The notes beneath the pieces were generated by a model that saw nothing but the letters and a program-made list of their open reading frames with translations, was not told where the DNA came from and searched no databases. Positions 6,162 through 14,201 of a stretch of 17,105 nt of DNA are shown here, one piece after another. Origin of the DNA: Sulfurovum sp. (GTDB lineage: Bacteria; Campylobacterota; Campylobacteria; Campylobacterales; Sulfurovaceae); the NCBI GenBank assembly GCA_026983895.1, contig JALSTF010000076.1:1-17105 (forward strand). The letters run 5' to 3'. Positions within the stretch are counted from its first letter, which is position 1. Each line of letters starts with the position of its first letter. The position numbers were made by a program, and so were the translations under genes.

Positions 6162-7319
6162 ATGAAACAGATACAGTTGATATTGAATGCGATCCTTTCC
6201 AAAGATATCTTCGAATATATTTTGGTCGATAAAGAGCTGCATGTGATCGAAGCTTCTTCAGAGATCGTCAAGTATCTTGACGAAATACCGCAAAAGGGCG
6301 AAGATGTGGTCCGCTATCTGCCTGAACTGGTAGGGAATGAAGAGGAGATCAAAAAGATCTTTGTGCAAAAATATTGCCTCTATAACCTTGAAGCAGTGAT
6401 CAAAAAAGGATATTTTGTCAATATCACCATCGAGTATTCCAACGCTGAAACAGCGATCATCCTGCTGCACAACATTACTGCGATCACCAAAGAGCGGCAA
6501 AAATTATTGCAATACAGCAATGAATCGACCCTGCTTTACAATACCCTGCAAAAGGTCATAGACAATCAAAATGCGCTTATCTTTGTCACAGAAGGTAAAA
6601 AGATCATCTTTGCCAATAAAAAATTCATGCAGTATTTTGATGTAGAAAATGTGTCAGCACTTCAGAAAAAAGCGCTGACACTTTATAAGAACTATGATGC
6701 GTCACTGGAAAACTATGATGTGCTGGCAAAAGAAGTATACAATAAAGAGTGTGAGATACAGATAGGCAAAGATGTTTTCATCATAGAAGCTTCCGATATA
6801 GAATCGGTCCATAAACTTTTTGCCCTGACCAGGGTCACAACACTTTCCAACGAAGTAAGACGCGATGCCCTGACCGGTATTTACAATAAAAAATATTTTA
6901 ACAAGATCGTCAAACAATATTGTAAAAGCAAAGAACCCTTGGCTTTGGCGGTCCTGGATATTGATAACTTTAAAAAAGTGAACGATACGTTTGGCCATTT
7001 GACAGGAGACAAGGTACTCCAGGAATTTGTTTCTCTCATTCAAGGCAAACTAGGACCTGCCGACCTGTTCGCAAGGTGGGGCGGGGAAGAGTTCCTGATA
7101 CTTTTCCGCCATGCCACTTTGGATGAGGCAAAAGAAAAACTTGAAGCGATACATCAGGCGATCAAAGCATATAACTTCACCATGATCGGCCGTTTAACCT
7201 CGAGTTTCGGCTTGACAGACAGAAAAGAAGATGACGATATCTATACGTTTATAGAAAGGGCCGATAAAGCACTGTATCATGCAAAAAGAGCCGGTAAAGA
7301 CAAAATTGAAGTACTGTAG
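6162..7319 (+). CDS. PAS-GGDEF diguanylate cyclase
   Basis: A 385-residue predicted diguanylate cyclase making c-di-GMP from GTP. Residues 1-110 form a PAS-like sensor nearly the same in design as that of the kinase at 15819 (shared I-L-N-A-I, P-E-L-x-G, E-E-E-I-x-K-I-F, and N-I-T at the end). A second PAS-like region covers about 125-225. The GGDEF domain starts at D-A-L-T-G (235-239) and contains metal-ligand D266 (L-D-I-D-N-F) and intact G-G-E-E-F (307-311). The usual inhibitory RxxD is replaced by G-P-A-D (298-301), so feedback inhibition by product is probably absent. There is no membrane segment. ATG 6162 is chosen because AAGG lies 6 bases before it; the frame is open further upstream but only inside the OmpA gene. 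It probably belongs to that operon (43-base gap). Confidence 0.88.
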   Translation: MKQIQLILNAILSKDIFEYILVDKELHVIEASSEIVKYLDEIPQKGEDVVRYLPELVGNEEEIKKIFVQKYCLYNLEAVIKKGYFVNITIEYSNAETAIILLHNITAITKERQKLLQYSNESTLLYNTLQKVIDNQNALIFVTEGKKIIFANKKFMQYFDVENVSALQKKALTLYKNYDASLENYDVLAKEVYNKECEIQIGKDVFIIEASDIESVHKLFALTRVTTLSNEVRRDALTGIYNKKYFNKIVKQYCKSKEPLALAVLDIDNFKKVNDTFGHLTGDKVLQEFVSLIQGKLGPADLFARWGGEEFLILFRHATLDEAKEKLEAIHQAIKAYNFTMIGRLTSSFGLTDRKEDDDIYTFIERADKALYHAKRAGKDKIEVL

Positions 7320-7320
7320 C

Positions 7321-9369
7321 TTATAAATTGAATGCTTTTTCCAGTGCCTTTTTGATCTTTTTCTTGTTGAACGGTTTGCCTATATGCATATTGAAAACAT
7401 TATCCTGATTGTCCGGTGTACTGTCGCCTGAGATAGAAACAGAAAAAACAGGTGAAACATGTTTTTCTTTTTCGTAGCGTCTAAATGTTTTTAAAACATC
7501 CGGACCGGACAGTTTCGGCATATGCCTGTCCAGGAAAACGAGAGAGAAAGGCTGCTCCTCATCTACACTTTCCATTAACATTTTCAATGCCTCTTCGCCG
7601 TCATGGGCAGTTTCCGTCTGACAGAACTCATTAGAGAGTATCGCTTTGATCAATTCACTGTTGATCTTGTCATCGTCTACGATCAGTACACGTTTTTGCA
7701 TAGTATCGGTTAAAAATTTGTACAGATCCGGCGCATAATAGCCATATTGTGAAATAAGTGCAATATCTGAAAGGGTATCTTCATGAATATAGGAAAGGAA
7801 ATCTTCTTCGACTATCATCAGCGGTATTTTTGTCTGTGCTGAGAAAGCACGTATATCATCATTTAATTTATGTTGAAAACAGATCAGATGTGTCAGGTCT
7901 TCTGAAAGTTTTGTACTTTTTTTCAATCCTCTTATCTGTTTTTTATCCATTCCCATTTTTATGAGATAGCGTGCAATGTTGTTACTGGTCGAAAGATTCT
8001 CCTCATCCATAAGAATACCTACTTTTTCATGTTTGCTTTTCAGTGCGGGGAAGAGGGGTTTTTCGTTGACAATATCTAGAGGAATCGTGAAATAGAATTT
8101 ACTTCCTGCATCAAGTTCACTTTGAAGCTGAAGTTCTCCACCCAGGTTTTTGACATATTCTGAACAAATGGAAAGTCCCAGTCCTGTACCGCCATATTCC
8201 TTTTTTGTTGTCTCATCCGCTTGTGAAAATGCTTCAAATATCTCTTTCTGTTTTTCCTTTGCAATACCTATTCCGGTATCGCTAACAGTAAACGACGCAC
8301 TTCTCGTCTCTTGTTCATAGTGTACGGCAAGATCAACACTTTTTTTGCCTGGTGTAAACTTGTAGGCATTGTTTAAAAGATTCATGAGTATACGTTTGAG
8401 CAGCACATCCTGTATTTTGATCTCTTTGGGAAGCAGAGGGTCGATGTATATATTGAACTGGATCTCTTTGTTGTACATATTCGCAGAAAAATTTTCTGCG
8501 ATATCTGCAATGAATTTGGCAGGCGTTATCTGTACGGTATCTACTGTACTCCGTTTCCGATGTGAGGAGACACGGTCAAGTATCGATGTGGTGAGTTCAT
8601 TGATGAATTGGGCACTCTCTTTGGCATTATGTATATATTGCAGCAATCGCTTGTCTTCCAGCTGCTCCTCAAGAAGTTCGAGGAAACCGTAAAGGGTATT
8701 GGCCGGCGTTCGTATATCGTGTACGGTATTGGCAAGAAAATTGACGGTTTCATCATTATTGGGAACCATTTCCTGTTCCTGCTGTATTTTCTCGGCTTTT
8801 TTGACGATCTGTTGAGAGCCGCTGAGCAATCGTTCACTCATATAGATCTCTTCTTCGGAAGTTTTCAGCTCGGGATGCATTTTATAGATCACTTCTATGA
8901 GGAAAGGTATCATTGCTTCAAGAAGTTCCAGTTCATCCTGATCGAAATTTTTTATTTTTCGTACAGAAGAGTAAGCGGTGACCATGCCCAAAAATCGGTC
9001 TTTGTCTATGATGGGTACAATAATCTTCGATTTTATTTTTATATTGTCAGGATTGTCTACCGCCGGTACATATCCTTTTTCGCTGGCAAGATAATTATAG
9101 ATACCGCTGCTGAGAGTAAAAAAACATTTTGCCAGGATGCCCTGCTGTCCGAGCATAGATATTTCATGAAGGGTTTTGTCATTTCTCTCCCTGACCAATG
9201 CGGCTTTTTCTTTATCGAAGATCCATAAGGATGCAAACTCCGAATCCACCACTTTGGAAACAAGTGATTCAACAATGCTGTTTGTTTCCTTTTTGTTTTG
9301 TTCTGTTTCGATATCCTGTGTGGTCTGTTTGATAAGCTTTTTCAGATCTTTGATCTCTATTTTGTGCAT
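7321..9369 (-). CDS. Cytoplasmic GAF hybrid histidine kinase with pseudo-receiver and receiver
   Basis: A 682-residue hybrid sensor kinase without membrane segments. Domains: GAF-like sensor (about 25-165), coiled linker, HisKA with phosphoacceptor H217 in V-H-D-I-R-T-P, HATPase with N-box L-M-N-L-L-N-N-A (328-335), D-T-G-I-G-I (364-369) and G-G-T-G-L-G-L (393-399), a receiver-shaped region (about 448-550) lacking a phosphorylatable Asp, and a true receiver (560-682) with D565-D567, D614 in V-F-L-D-R-H-M-P and K665. The H-D-I-R-T-P-A box is a variant of the common H-E-I-R-T-P-L. With no output domain, the receiver should pass phosphate to an Hpt protein such as the one at 14946. The gene ends one base from the diguanylate cyclase and its start faces the PAS/Roadblock operon. 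A -10-like TATACT lies at 9386-9391 on its strand. Confidence 0.9.
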   Translation of the reverse strand: MHKIEIKDLKKLIKQTTQDIETEQNKKETNSIVESLVSKVVDSEFASLWIFDKEKAALVRERNDKTLHEISMLGQQGILAKCFFTLSSGIYNYLASEKGYVPAVDNPDNIKIKSKIIVPIIDKDRFLGMVTAYSSVRKIKNFDQDELELLEAMIPFLIEVIYKMHPELKTSEEEIYMSERLLSGSQQIVKKAEKIQQEQEMVPNNDETVNFLANTVHDIRTPANTLYGFLELLEEQLEDKRLLQYIHNAKESAQFINELTTSILDRVSSHRKRSTVDTVQITPAKFIADIAENFSANMYNKEIQFNIYIDPLLPKEIKIQDVLLKRILMNLLNNAYKFTPGKKSVDLAVHYEQETRSASFTVSDTGIGIAKEKQKEIFEAFSQADETTKKEYGGTGLGLSICSEYVKNLGGELQLQSELDAGSKFYFTIPLDIVNEKPLFPALKSKHEKVGILMDEENLSTSNNIARYLIKMGMDKKQIRGLKKSTKLSEDLTHLICFQHKLNDDIRAFSAQTKIPLMIVEEDFLSYIHEDTLSDIALISQYGYYAPDLYKFLTDTMQKRVLIVDDDKINSELIKAILSNEFCQTETAHDGEEALKMLMESVDEEQPFSLVFLDRHMPKLSGPDVLKTFRRYEKEKHVSPVFSVSISGDSTPDNQDNVFNMHIGKPFNKKKIKKALEKAFNL

Positions 9370-9380
9370 AATAGGCTATT

Positions 9381-9393
9381 CCTATAGTATAGG
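9381..9393 (-). promoter_or_regulatory. Promoter/palindrome region of the hybrid kinase
   Basis: CCTATA-G-TATAGG is a perfect 6-bp inverted repeat containing, on the minus strand, a TATACT -10 candidate (9386-9391) and the AGGA (9380-9383) that may serve as Shine-Dalgarno for the kinase. The two roles overlap awkwardly, so the true promoter may lie further upstream. Confidence 0.25.
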
Positions 9394-9485
9394 GTATCTT
9401 AAATAACCCAATGATGAGGATATTGTGTTATTTGAGGTGCCCTGTTATTTTTGAATGCATTATATACAAAATGAATGATTTTTGC

Positions 9486-9503
9486 TGTAGGAAAATTCCT
9501 ACA
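9486..9503. promoter_or_regulatory. Palindromic operator candidate before the PAS/Roadblock/SixA operon
   Basis: TGTAGGAA-AA-TTCCTACA is a perfect inverted repeat with 8-bp arms and a 2-bp spacer in the 248-base divergent region. Its centre is about 43 bases before the start site predicted from TAAAAT (9526-9531), a usual place for an activator that replaces the -35. Palindromes of the TGTARG/CYTACA kind are typical of LuxR/NarL-type response regulators (compare the GacA box), and one such regulator is encoded at 14174-14812. I saw no second copy in the other gaps of this window. Confidence 0.5.
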
Positions 9504-9525
9504 TACAAAGCCTCTTCCAATACGC

Positions 9526-9531
9526 TAAAAT
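9526..9531 (+). promoter_or_regulatory. Predicted -10 of the PAS/Roadblock/SixA operon
   Basis: TAAAAT with a predicted start near 9538 gives an 80-base leader ending in the strong Shine-Dalgarno AGAGGAG before ATG 9618. The -35 is poor (ATACAA), consistent with dependence on an activator bound at 9486-9503. TATATA near 9461 is a weaker alternative. Confidence 0.35.
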
Positions 9532-9617
9532 GCGCTCAACAAATGTACAATTCGGATGATGCATTGGAAAGTGTAAGATATTCCGGGATGAAGATTTAAT
9601 TAGAGGAGAACATAACT

Positions 9618-10136
9618 ATGGAAAGACCTGTACCAACAGACGTTGAACATGAAGTAACCAGTATCGATATGATCGTTTCAAAAGGGGATGCAGAAGGAAA
9701 TATCACCTATACCAATCCGATATTTATGAAAATATCCGGATATTCGCAGGGCGAACTCCTGGACAAACCCCATTCGATCCTTCGCCATCCCGATATGCCC
9801 AAAGTGATCTTCAAGTACCTGTGGGACAACATCAAAGAGGGTAAAGACGTGATCGCTTATGTCAAAAACCTCTGCAAGGACGGCGGTTACTACTGGGTCA
9901 TCGCACAGGTCAGAGTGGCAAAAAACCCTGATGGTTCTTTCAGGAACTATGTATCGACACGAAGGGCTATTACCGATAATGCAAAGAAAACGATCAGTGA
10001 TCTGTATGCAAAACTGCTGGAAATAGAAAAAAATGAAGGCGTGGAAGCATCAGAAAAAGCGCTGGAAGCTTTTTTGCAGGAAAACGGGCAGAGTTTTGCT
10101 ACATTCAACCAATTCATGACATCGCTCAACAAATAA
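9618..10136 (+). CDS. Stand-alone Aer/CetB-type PAS sensor protein
   Basis: A 172-residue soluble protein with one PAS domain of the Aer type and a C-terminal helical tail (about 125-172). Hallmarks of the Aer-like group are the N-terminal R-P-V-P-T, G-N-I-T-Y-T-N, I-S-G-Y-S-x-x-E-L, I-L-R-H-P-D-M-P, and V-K-N-L-C-K-D-G-G-Y-Y-W-V. Family members such as Aer and the Campylobacter energy-taxis protein CetB bind FAD and sense redox or oxygen; FAD binding is inferred here. Length and layout match CetB closely, but no CetA-like transducer is next to it. Instead it is first in an apparent operon with a Roadblock protein and SixA. AGAGGAG lies about 10 bases before the ATG. It may give redox input to the GTPase or phosphorelay circuit. 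Confidence 0.85.
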   Translation: MERPVPTDVEHEVTSIDMIVSKGDAEGNITYTNPIFMKISGYSQGELLDKPHSILRHPDMPKVIFKYLWDNIKEGKDVIAYVKNLCKDGGYYWVIAQVRVAKNPDGSFRNYVSTRRAITDNAKKTISDLYAKLLEIEKNEGVEASEKALEAFLQENGQSFATFNQFMTSLNK

Positions 10137-10157
10137 TGACACAACAAAGGATAGACA

Positions 10158-10547
10158 ATGATAGATTTTAACAATGCAATGAAAAGACTGCGTGCAGTCA
10201 ACGGATACCTCGGCTCTGCTGTACTGAACTACTCAGGTGAAACACTCTATTTCGACAATGACAATACAGGAACGGATATTCCTTATTCTGCAAGTATTTT
10301 TAACGATGCCTACAGAATGGTATCCGAATCTTCTCTTGATGTCGGTTTTGCGGAAGCTTCATCACTGGAAGCCAAAACACTTGATGGACATGTCTTCCTT
10401 ATCAACAGCAAAGGAACAGAATCGGATGACAATTTTACCAAGATCAACGTCTTTGCTATCTTCCGAGATGACGGAAATGTGGCTTTGGCAAAAATGATCA
10501 TGGAGAAAGCATCGAAAGCCATTTCAGAAGAACTCGGGAAAATGTAA
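10158..10547 (+). CDS. Roadblock/LC7-domain protein
   Basis: A 129-residue single-domain protein with the layout of bacterial Roadblock/LC7 proteins: N-terminal helix, a strand pair around G-Y-L-G-S-A-V-L-N-Y-S-G-E-T-L (16-30), a long helix from residue 43, two strands (K-T-L-D-G-H-V-F-L-I-N, then I-N-V-F-A-I-F), and a C-terminal helix (A-L-A-K-M-I-M-E-K-A). Proteins of this family such as MglB form dimers and act as partners or GAPs of Ras-like GTPases of the MglA kind. The GTPase gene at 15301 is the obvious candidate partner, though 5 kb away. AAAGGA precedes the ATG, and the gap from the PAS gene is 21 bases, so co-transcription is very likely. The fold is recognised from pattern, not from a search; the exact subfamily is unknown. 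Confidence 0.75.
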   Translation: MIDFNNAMKRLRAVNGYLGSAVLNYSGETLYFDNDNTGTDIPYSASIFNDAYRMVSESSLDVGFAEASSLEAKTLDGHVFLINSKGTESDDNFTKINVFAIFRDDGNVALAKMIMEKASKAISEELGKM

Positions 10548-10586
10548 TGCTTTTTTTCCAAGATAAAATACTATAAAGGTAATACC

Positions 10587-11123
10587 ATCAAAACATTATA
10601 TTTTATCAAACATGCCAAATCAAGCTGGCGCGAAGCCGGTGCGAGTGATTTTGAACGGGCTTTGACGAAAAAAGGGAAAAAAGATCTCAAAACCATCGGC
10701 TCATACCTGAAACTGCGCGGGCTGAAGCCTGATCTCATGCTTTCAAGCTGTGCACGCAGAGCACAGGAAACGGCCGATATCCTTTCTGAGATACTGGAAT
10801 CCGACTGTCGGACAAATTATTTGCAAGAGTTGTATTTTACCCCTACCGATGTACTCAAAGAGCTGCTTCTGATGCAGGACGATGAGCATGATACGATTTT
10901 TGTTGTCGGCCATAACCCGCAGCTGACCGATACTGCCAACCTTCTTATCGATGAACATATTGCGAAGATACCTACTTCAGGTGTTGTGGCGATCAATTTC
11001 GATATTGGATCATGGAGTGAACTTGAAACAGTCAAAGGTACGCTTGAGTTTTTCATTTATCCCAAGCAGTTCAAATATTATGTACCCAATCAGATCAGAG
11101 CGATATTGAATAAAGGGTTCTGA
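10587..11123 (+). CDS. sixA: SixA-type phosphohistidine phosphatase with apparent AUC start
   Basis: A histidine-phosphatase superfamily protein of the SixA group, which in E. coli dephosphorylates Hpt-domain histidines. The N-terminal catalytic motif reads F-I-K-H-A-K-S-S-W (Lys in place of the usual Arg of R-H-G/A), followed by L-S-S-C-A-R-R-A-Q-E-T-A and the second catalytic His in V-G-H-N-P-Q-L. The frame from the previous gene's stop (10545) through the motif has no ATG, GTG or TTG; the first TTG (10662) would remove the catalytic histidine. ATC 10587 stands exactly where homologues have Met, and AAGG (10576-10579) is 7 bases upstream, so AUC initiation is the best reading (178 residues). 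ATA 10563 lacks a matching SD. It is third in the PAS/Roadblock operon and probably acts on the Hpt at 14946. Confidence 0.8.
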   Translation: MKTLYFIKHAKSSWREAGASDFERALTKKGKKDLKTIGSYLKLRGLKPDLMLSSCARRAQETADILSEILESDCRTNYLQELYFTPTDVLKELLLMQDDEHDTIFVVGHNPQLTDTANLLIDEHIAKIPTSGVVAINFDIGSWSELETVKGTLEFFIYPKQFKYYVPNQIRAILNKGF

Positions 11124-11134
11124 TCTCTCTTCTT

Positions 11135-11163
11135 TTGTCCAAATAAAAATAAATCGCTATAAT
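11135..11163 (+). promoter_or_regulatory. Sigma-70-type promoter of the hybrid kinase operon
   Basis: TTGTCC (11135-11140), a 17-base spacer, then a perfect TATAAT (11158-11163). It is the best consensus promoter in the window. The predicted start near 11170 gives a leader of about 31 bases with AAGGAAG before ATG 11201. Confidence 0.65.
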
Positions 11164-11200
11164 GAAACTTGAGTTTAGTTGAATATTTTGAAGGAAGTCC

Positions 11201-12796
11201 ATGCCACAAGACAATACCATACTTTTGAATCATACTGATGATATTTCCATCCTTTATGTGGAAGACAATGCTATGATCAGGGAGAACACTTTCGATCTTT
11301 TGCATATTTTTTTCAACAATGTCGATGTAGCAAAAAACGGACAGGAAGGGTTGGAAAAGTATCAGGCATTTTATGATCAACATGGCTGCTATTATGATAT
11401 TGTCCTGACAGATATCAATATGCCCAAGATGAATGGTATAGAAATGATCGAGCAGATCAGGAAATGGCATGAACGCCAAAATATCATTGTGATCTCTGCC
11501 CATAATGAAACGAATTATCTGATAAGACTGATTGATCTTGAAGTCACGGATTTTATTTTAAAGCCTATCGAGATGAATCGTTTTCAAAAAGTGTTTGCCC
11601 ATGTGATAGGGATCATAGAACATAAAAGACAGTTCAAAGCGATGAATGAAGCTTTGGAGAGTTCGAAGAAGCTTGCCGAAGAAGCAACGCAGCAAAAGAG
11701 TCAATTTCTTGCAAACATGTCGCATGAGATACGGACGCCGCTCAATGCTATTATCGGATTTATCACACTTCTTGAAGAGAATGAACGCGATAAGACGAAA
11801 TTGAAATATCTGCATATCATCAAAAACTCGTCGGACTCTCTGCTGCAGATCATCAATGATGTTCTGGATATCAGCAAGATTGAGAGTGGCAAGCTGAAAA
11901 TAGAACCGTGCAATTTCGATCCTTATGAGAACCTGATAACGATTGCAGAACTTTTTCAGGCCAAAGCAGCTGAAAAACATATCGATTTCAAAATAAAATA
12001 CAATAACAATATGCCCAAAATACTCTTTGGCGACGTGCTGCGTATCAAGCAGATCTTCACCAACCTGCTTTCCAATGCCATCAAATTCACGCCTGAAGGT
12101 TCCATCGTGAAAAGTGTGGTCTGGTACAAGAACGGATATTTGAATATCATGGTGAAAGATTATGGTATCGGGATCAGTGAGGAAAAACAGAAAAGTATTT
12201 TTGAACCTTTCATCCAGGCTGACGGTTCCACTGCCAGGATCTATGGCGGCACAGGCCTCGGGCTGACCATAAGCCTTGAACTTTCCCGCCTTTTAAATGG
12301 AACATTGACACTCAAAAGCCAGGAGGGGAAAGGGAGTGTCTTCAGATTATCCGTGCCGGTACCGCCTGGTGAAGAAGAGTTGAAAGTTGAAAAAGAGAAG
12401 ATAGACCTTCAGGGGCATGTGCTTATCGTAGAAGATTATGAAGCCAACCGCATGTTGGTCAGTATTGTTCTGGAGAATGCGGGCTTGAGCTATGAAATGG
12501 CGAATGATGGGATTGAAGCGATCGAAAAGTTCAAAAACGGAACATTCGACATCATTCTAATGGATGAGAATATGCCCCGTATGGGAGGTATGGAAGCTAC
12601 CGGCAGGATTCTGGAGATAGAAAAAGAAAAGCATTTGCCGCATACCCCTGTTATTTCTCTGACGGCCAATGCCCTTCAGGGGGACAGAGAGCGTTTTTTG
12701 GAGGCTGGTTTTGATGATTATCTCAGCAAACCCATAGAGCCGGAAGCATTGTTGGCGAGTATACATAATATTCTCGTGAAAAATAGAAAAAAATAA
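11201..12796 (+). CDS. Cytoplasmic REC-HisKA-HATPase-REC hybrid kinase
   Basis: A 531-residue kinase with receivers at both ends and no membrane segment. The N-terminal receiver has the acidic pair E21-D22, D71 in V-L-T-D-I-N-M-P and K121. HisKA phosphoacceptor H175 lies in N-M-S-H-E-I-R-T-P-L-N. The HATPase shows the N-box N-L-L-S-N-A-I-K-F (288-296), D-Y-G-I-G-I (320-325) and G-G-T-G-L-G-L (349-355). The C-terminal receiver (about 405-525) has D455 in I-L-M-D-E-N-M-P and K510. All catalytic residues look intact. The input is itself a receiver, so this kinase is probably controlled by another kinase, and its C-terminal receiver should load an Hpt protein. The six-TM kinase follows 16 bases after its stop. 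AAGGAAG lies 4 bases before the ATG. Confidence 0.92.
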   Translation: MPQDNTILLNHTDDISILYVEDNAMIRENTFDLLHIFFNNVDVAKNGQEGLEKYQAFYDQHGCYYDIVLTDINMPKMNGIEMIEQIRKWHERQNIIVISAHNETNYLIRLIDLEVTDFILKPIEMNRFQKVFAHVIGIIEHKRQFKAMNEALESSKKLAEEATQQKSQFLANMSHEIRTPLNAIIGFITLLEENERDKTKLKYLHIIKNSSDSLLQIINDVLDISKIESGKLKIEPCNFDPYENLITIAELFQAKAAEKHIDFKIKYNNNMPKILFGDVLRIKQIFTNLLSNAIKFTPEGSIVKSVVWYKNGYLNIMVKDYGIGISEEKQKSIFEPFIQADGSTARIYGGTGLGLTISLELSRLLNGTLTLKSQEGKGSVFRLSVPVPPGEEELKVEKEKIDLQGHVLIVEDYEANRMLVSIVLENAGLSYEMANDGIEAIEKFKNGTFDIILMDENMPRMGGMEATGRILEIEKEKHLPHTPVISLTANALQGDRERFLEAGFDDYLSKPIEPEALLASIHNILVKNRKK

Positions 12797-12812
12797 GACA
12801 GGATCATGGATA

Positions 12813-14201
12813 ATGCTCATAGAAGAAGACTATTTTTTACATGAAAAAGTAAAACTGCTTTTAAAGATCTTCAAAATTTTGATGATCGTGGTCGGAACCA
12901 TGAGTTTTGTCCGCCTGGTAGAGAAAAATTATATACAGGCATTTATCGATGCATTGTTCTTTTTGGTCGTTTTGTTGGGGCATGTGATGCTGACAATAGA
13001 TTTTAAGAAATATAAGATCATTGTACGTTTTGTTTTTTTTGCTGCCGCAGCGACGTCGATCCTTCTTCTTTTGAATAATCCTGAGAATCCCATGCGCTTT
13101 GTTTGGTTCTCTACGATAGTGTATATGGTGTTCTACGTTTTTGAAAGAAAAGAGGGGATGCTGTGGATTGCTGCACTGGGCTTGTTTCTGGTGATCCTGT
13201 TCTTTTCCCATATCAACGATCTACATTTGAATCTGATCAGCTTTTTGATCTGGATCATGAATATGCTGATAGTGCTGATGATCTCCTACTGGTATGCAGA
13301 TATTGAAGAACGTTCCACTTCAACTCTTTTGACGGCGCAACATATCCTTTCGGAAGAAGTACAAAAAAAGACAAGGGAACTGGAACACAAAACCTATGAA
13401 TTGCAGCAGCTCAATACAGATCTGGAAAGAAGAATAGAGAAAAAAATAGAAGAGAGCAGAGAACACGAAAAAATGCTCTTCAGGCAGGCAAGATATGCGC
13501 AAATGGGAGAGATGATCAGTATGATCGCCCATCAGTGGCGTCAGCCGCTTAATGCCATTGCTACGATCTCCGCAACTATACAATTCAGTATAGAGAGAGG
13601 AAAATATGATGAAGATTTTTTGAAAAAGAAAGTTGGAAATATTGGAGAATATGTACAGCATCTTTCCTCTACGATCGATGATTTCAGAAATTTTTTCAAA
13701 CTAGACAAAGAAAAAAAAAGATTAAAATTTTCAAAGATTGCCGATAATGCATTGATGCTTTCCGAAAGCGCATTGGAGAATAAGAATATCATGTTTTCCA
13801 AAGAATATCATTGCAGTTCATGCAGTATCTATACCTATCCCAATGAGATCCTCCATGTTATTTTGAACCTGATCAAAAATGCGGAAGATGCCCTGGAAAT
13901 GAAAAAAGTACCGGAGCCGAAGATCACTCTTCGGATTTTTAAAGCAAATGAAAAGATCCTATTCGAAATCGAAGACAATGCCGGCGGTATAGAGGAAAAA
14001 ATCATAGACAAGATCTTCGATCCCTATTTTACAACAAAAGAAAATGCCAATGGTACAGGTCTGGGGCTCTATATGTCGAAGATTATCATTGAAGACCACT
14101 GTGACGGAAAAATAGAAGTGGAAAATGGCAAGGATGGTGCGGTATTCAGACTTCTTTTCCCTGACGCTCAGAATCAGGATGAGGAGGAAAATCTTTCATA
14201 G
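12813..14201 (+). CDS. Six-TM sensor histidine kinase (H-Q-W-R-Q-P type)
   Basis: A 462-residue membrane sensor kinase. About six hydrophobic segments (16-33, 41-62, 69-87, 94-110, 116-134, 139-162) with very short loops form the sensor, suggesting sensing within the membrane rather than by a periplasmic domain. A coiled coil follows (about 165-222), then HisKA with H240 in M-I-A-H-Q-W-R-Q-P-L-N, and the HATPase with N-L-I-K-N-A-E-D-A, D-N-A-G-G-I and G-T-G-L-G-L. This H-Q-W-x-Q-P box is common in Campylobacterota kinases and is shared with the kinase at 15819 (both have A-Q-M-G-E-M-I just before it). The gene follows the hybrid kinase by 16 bases and overlaps the convergent response-regulator gene by 28 bases, so that regulator is a candidate partner. 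The sensor family is not recognised. Confidence 0.88.
   Translation: MLIEEDYFLHEKVKLLLKIFKILMIVVGTMSFVRLVEKNYIQAFIDALFFLVVLLGHVMLTIDFKKYKIIVRFVFFAAAATSILLLLNNPENPMRFVWFSTIVYMVFYVFERKEGMLWIAALGLFLVILFFSHINDLHLNLISFLIWIMNMLIVLMISYWYADIEERSTSTLLTAQHILSEEVQKKTRELEHKTYELQQLNTDLERRIEKKIEESREHEKMLFRQARYAQMGEMISMIAHQWRQPLNAIATISATIQFSIERGKYDEDFLKKKVGNIGEYVQHLSSTIDDFRNFFKLDKEKKRLKFSKIADNALMLSESALENKNIMFSKEYHCSSCSIYTYPNEILHVILNLIKNAEDALEMKKVPEPKITLRIFKANEKILFEIEDNAGGIEEKIIDKIFDPYFTTKENANGTGLGLYMSKIIIEDHCDGKIEVENGKDGAVFRLLFPDAQNQDEEENLS

Noticed and set aside
9411..9599. 62-codon plus-strand frame, or its 18-codon tail from ATG 9543, as a leader peptide
   Set aside because: It has no SD, spans the palindrome and promoter, and its composition is not convincing. 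A leader peptide from 9543 remains possible but unsupported.
10662..11123. TTG 10662 as the start of SixA
   Set aside because: It removes the F-I-K-H-A-K-S-S-W catalytic motif, which is in frame and intact upstream.
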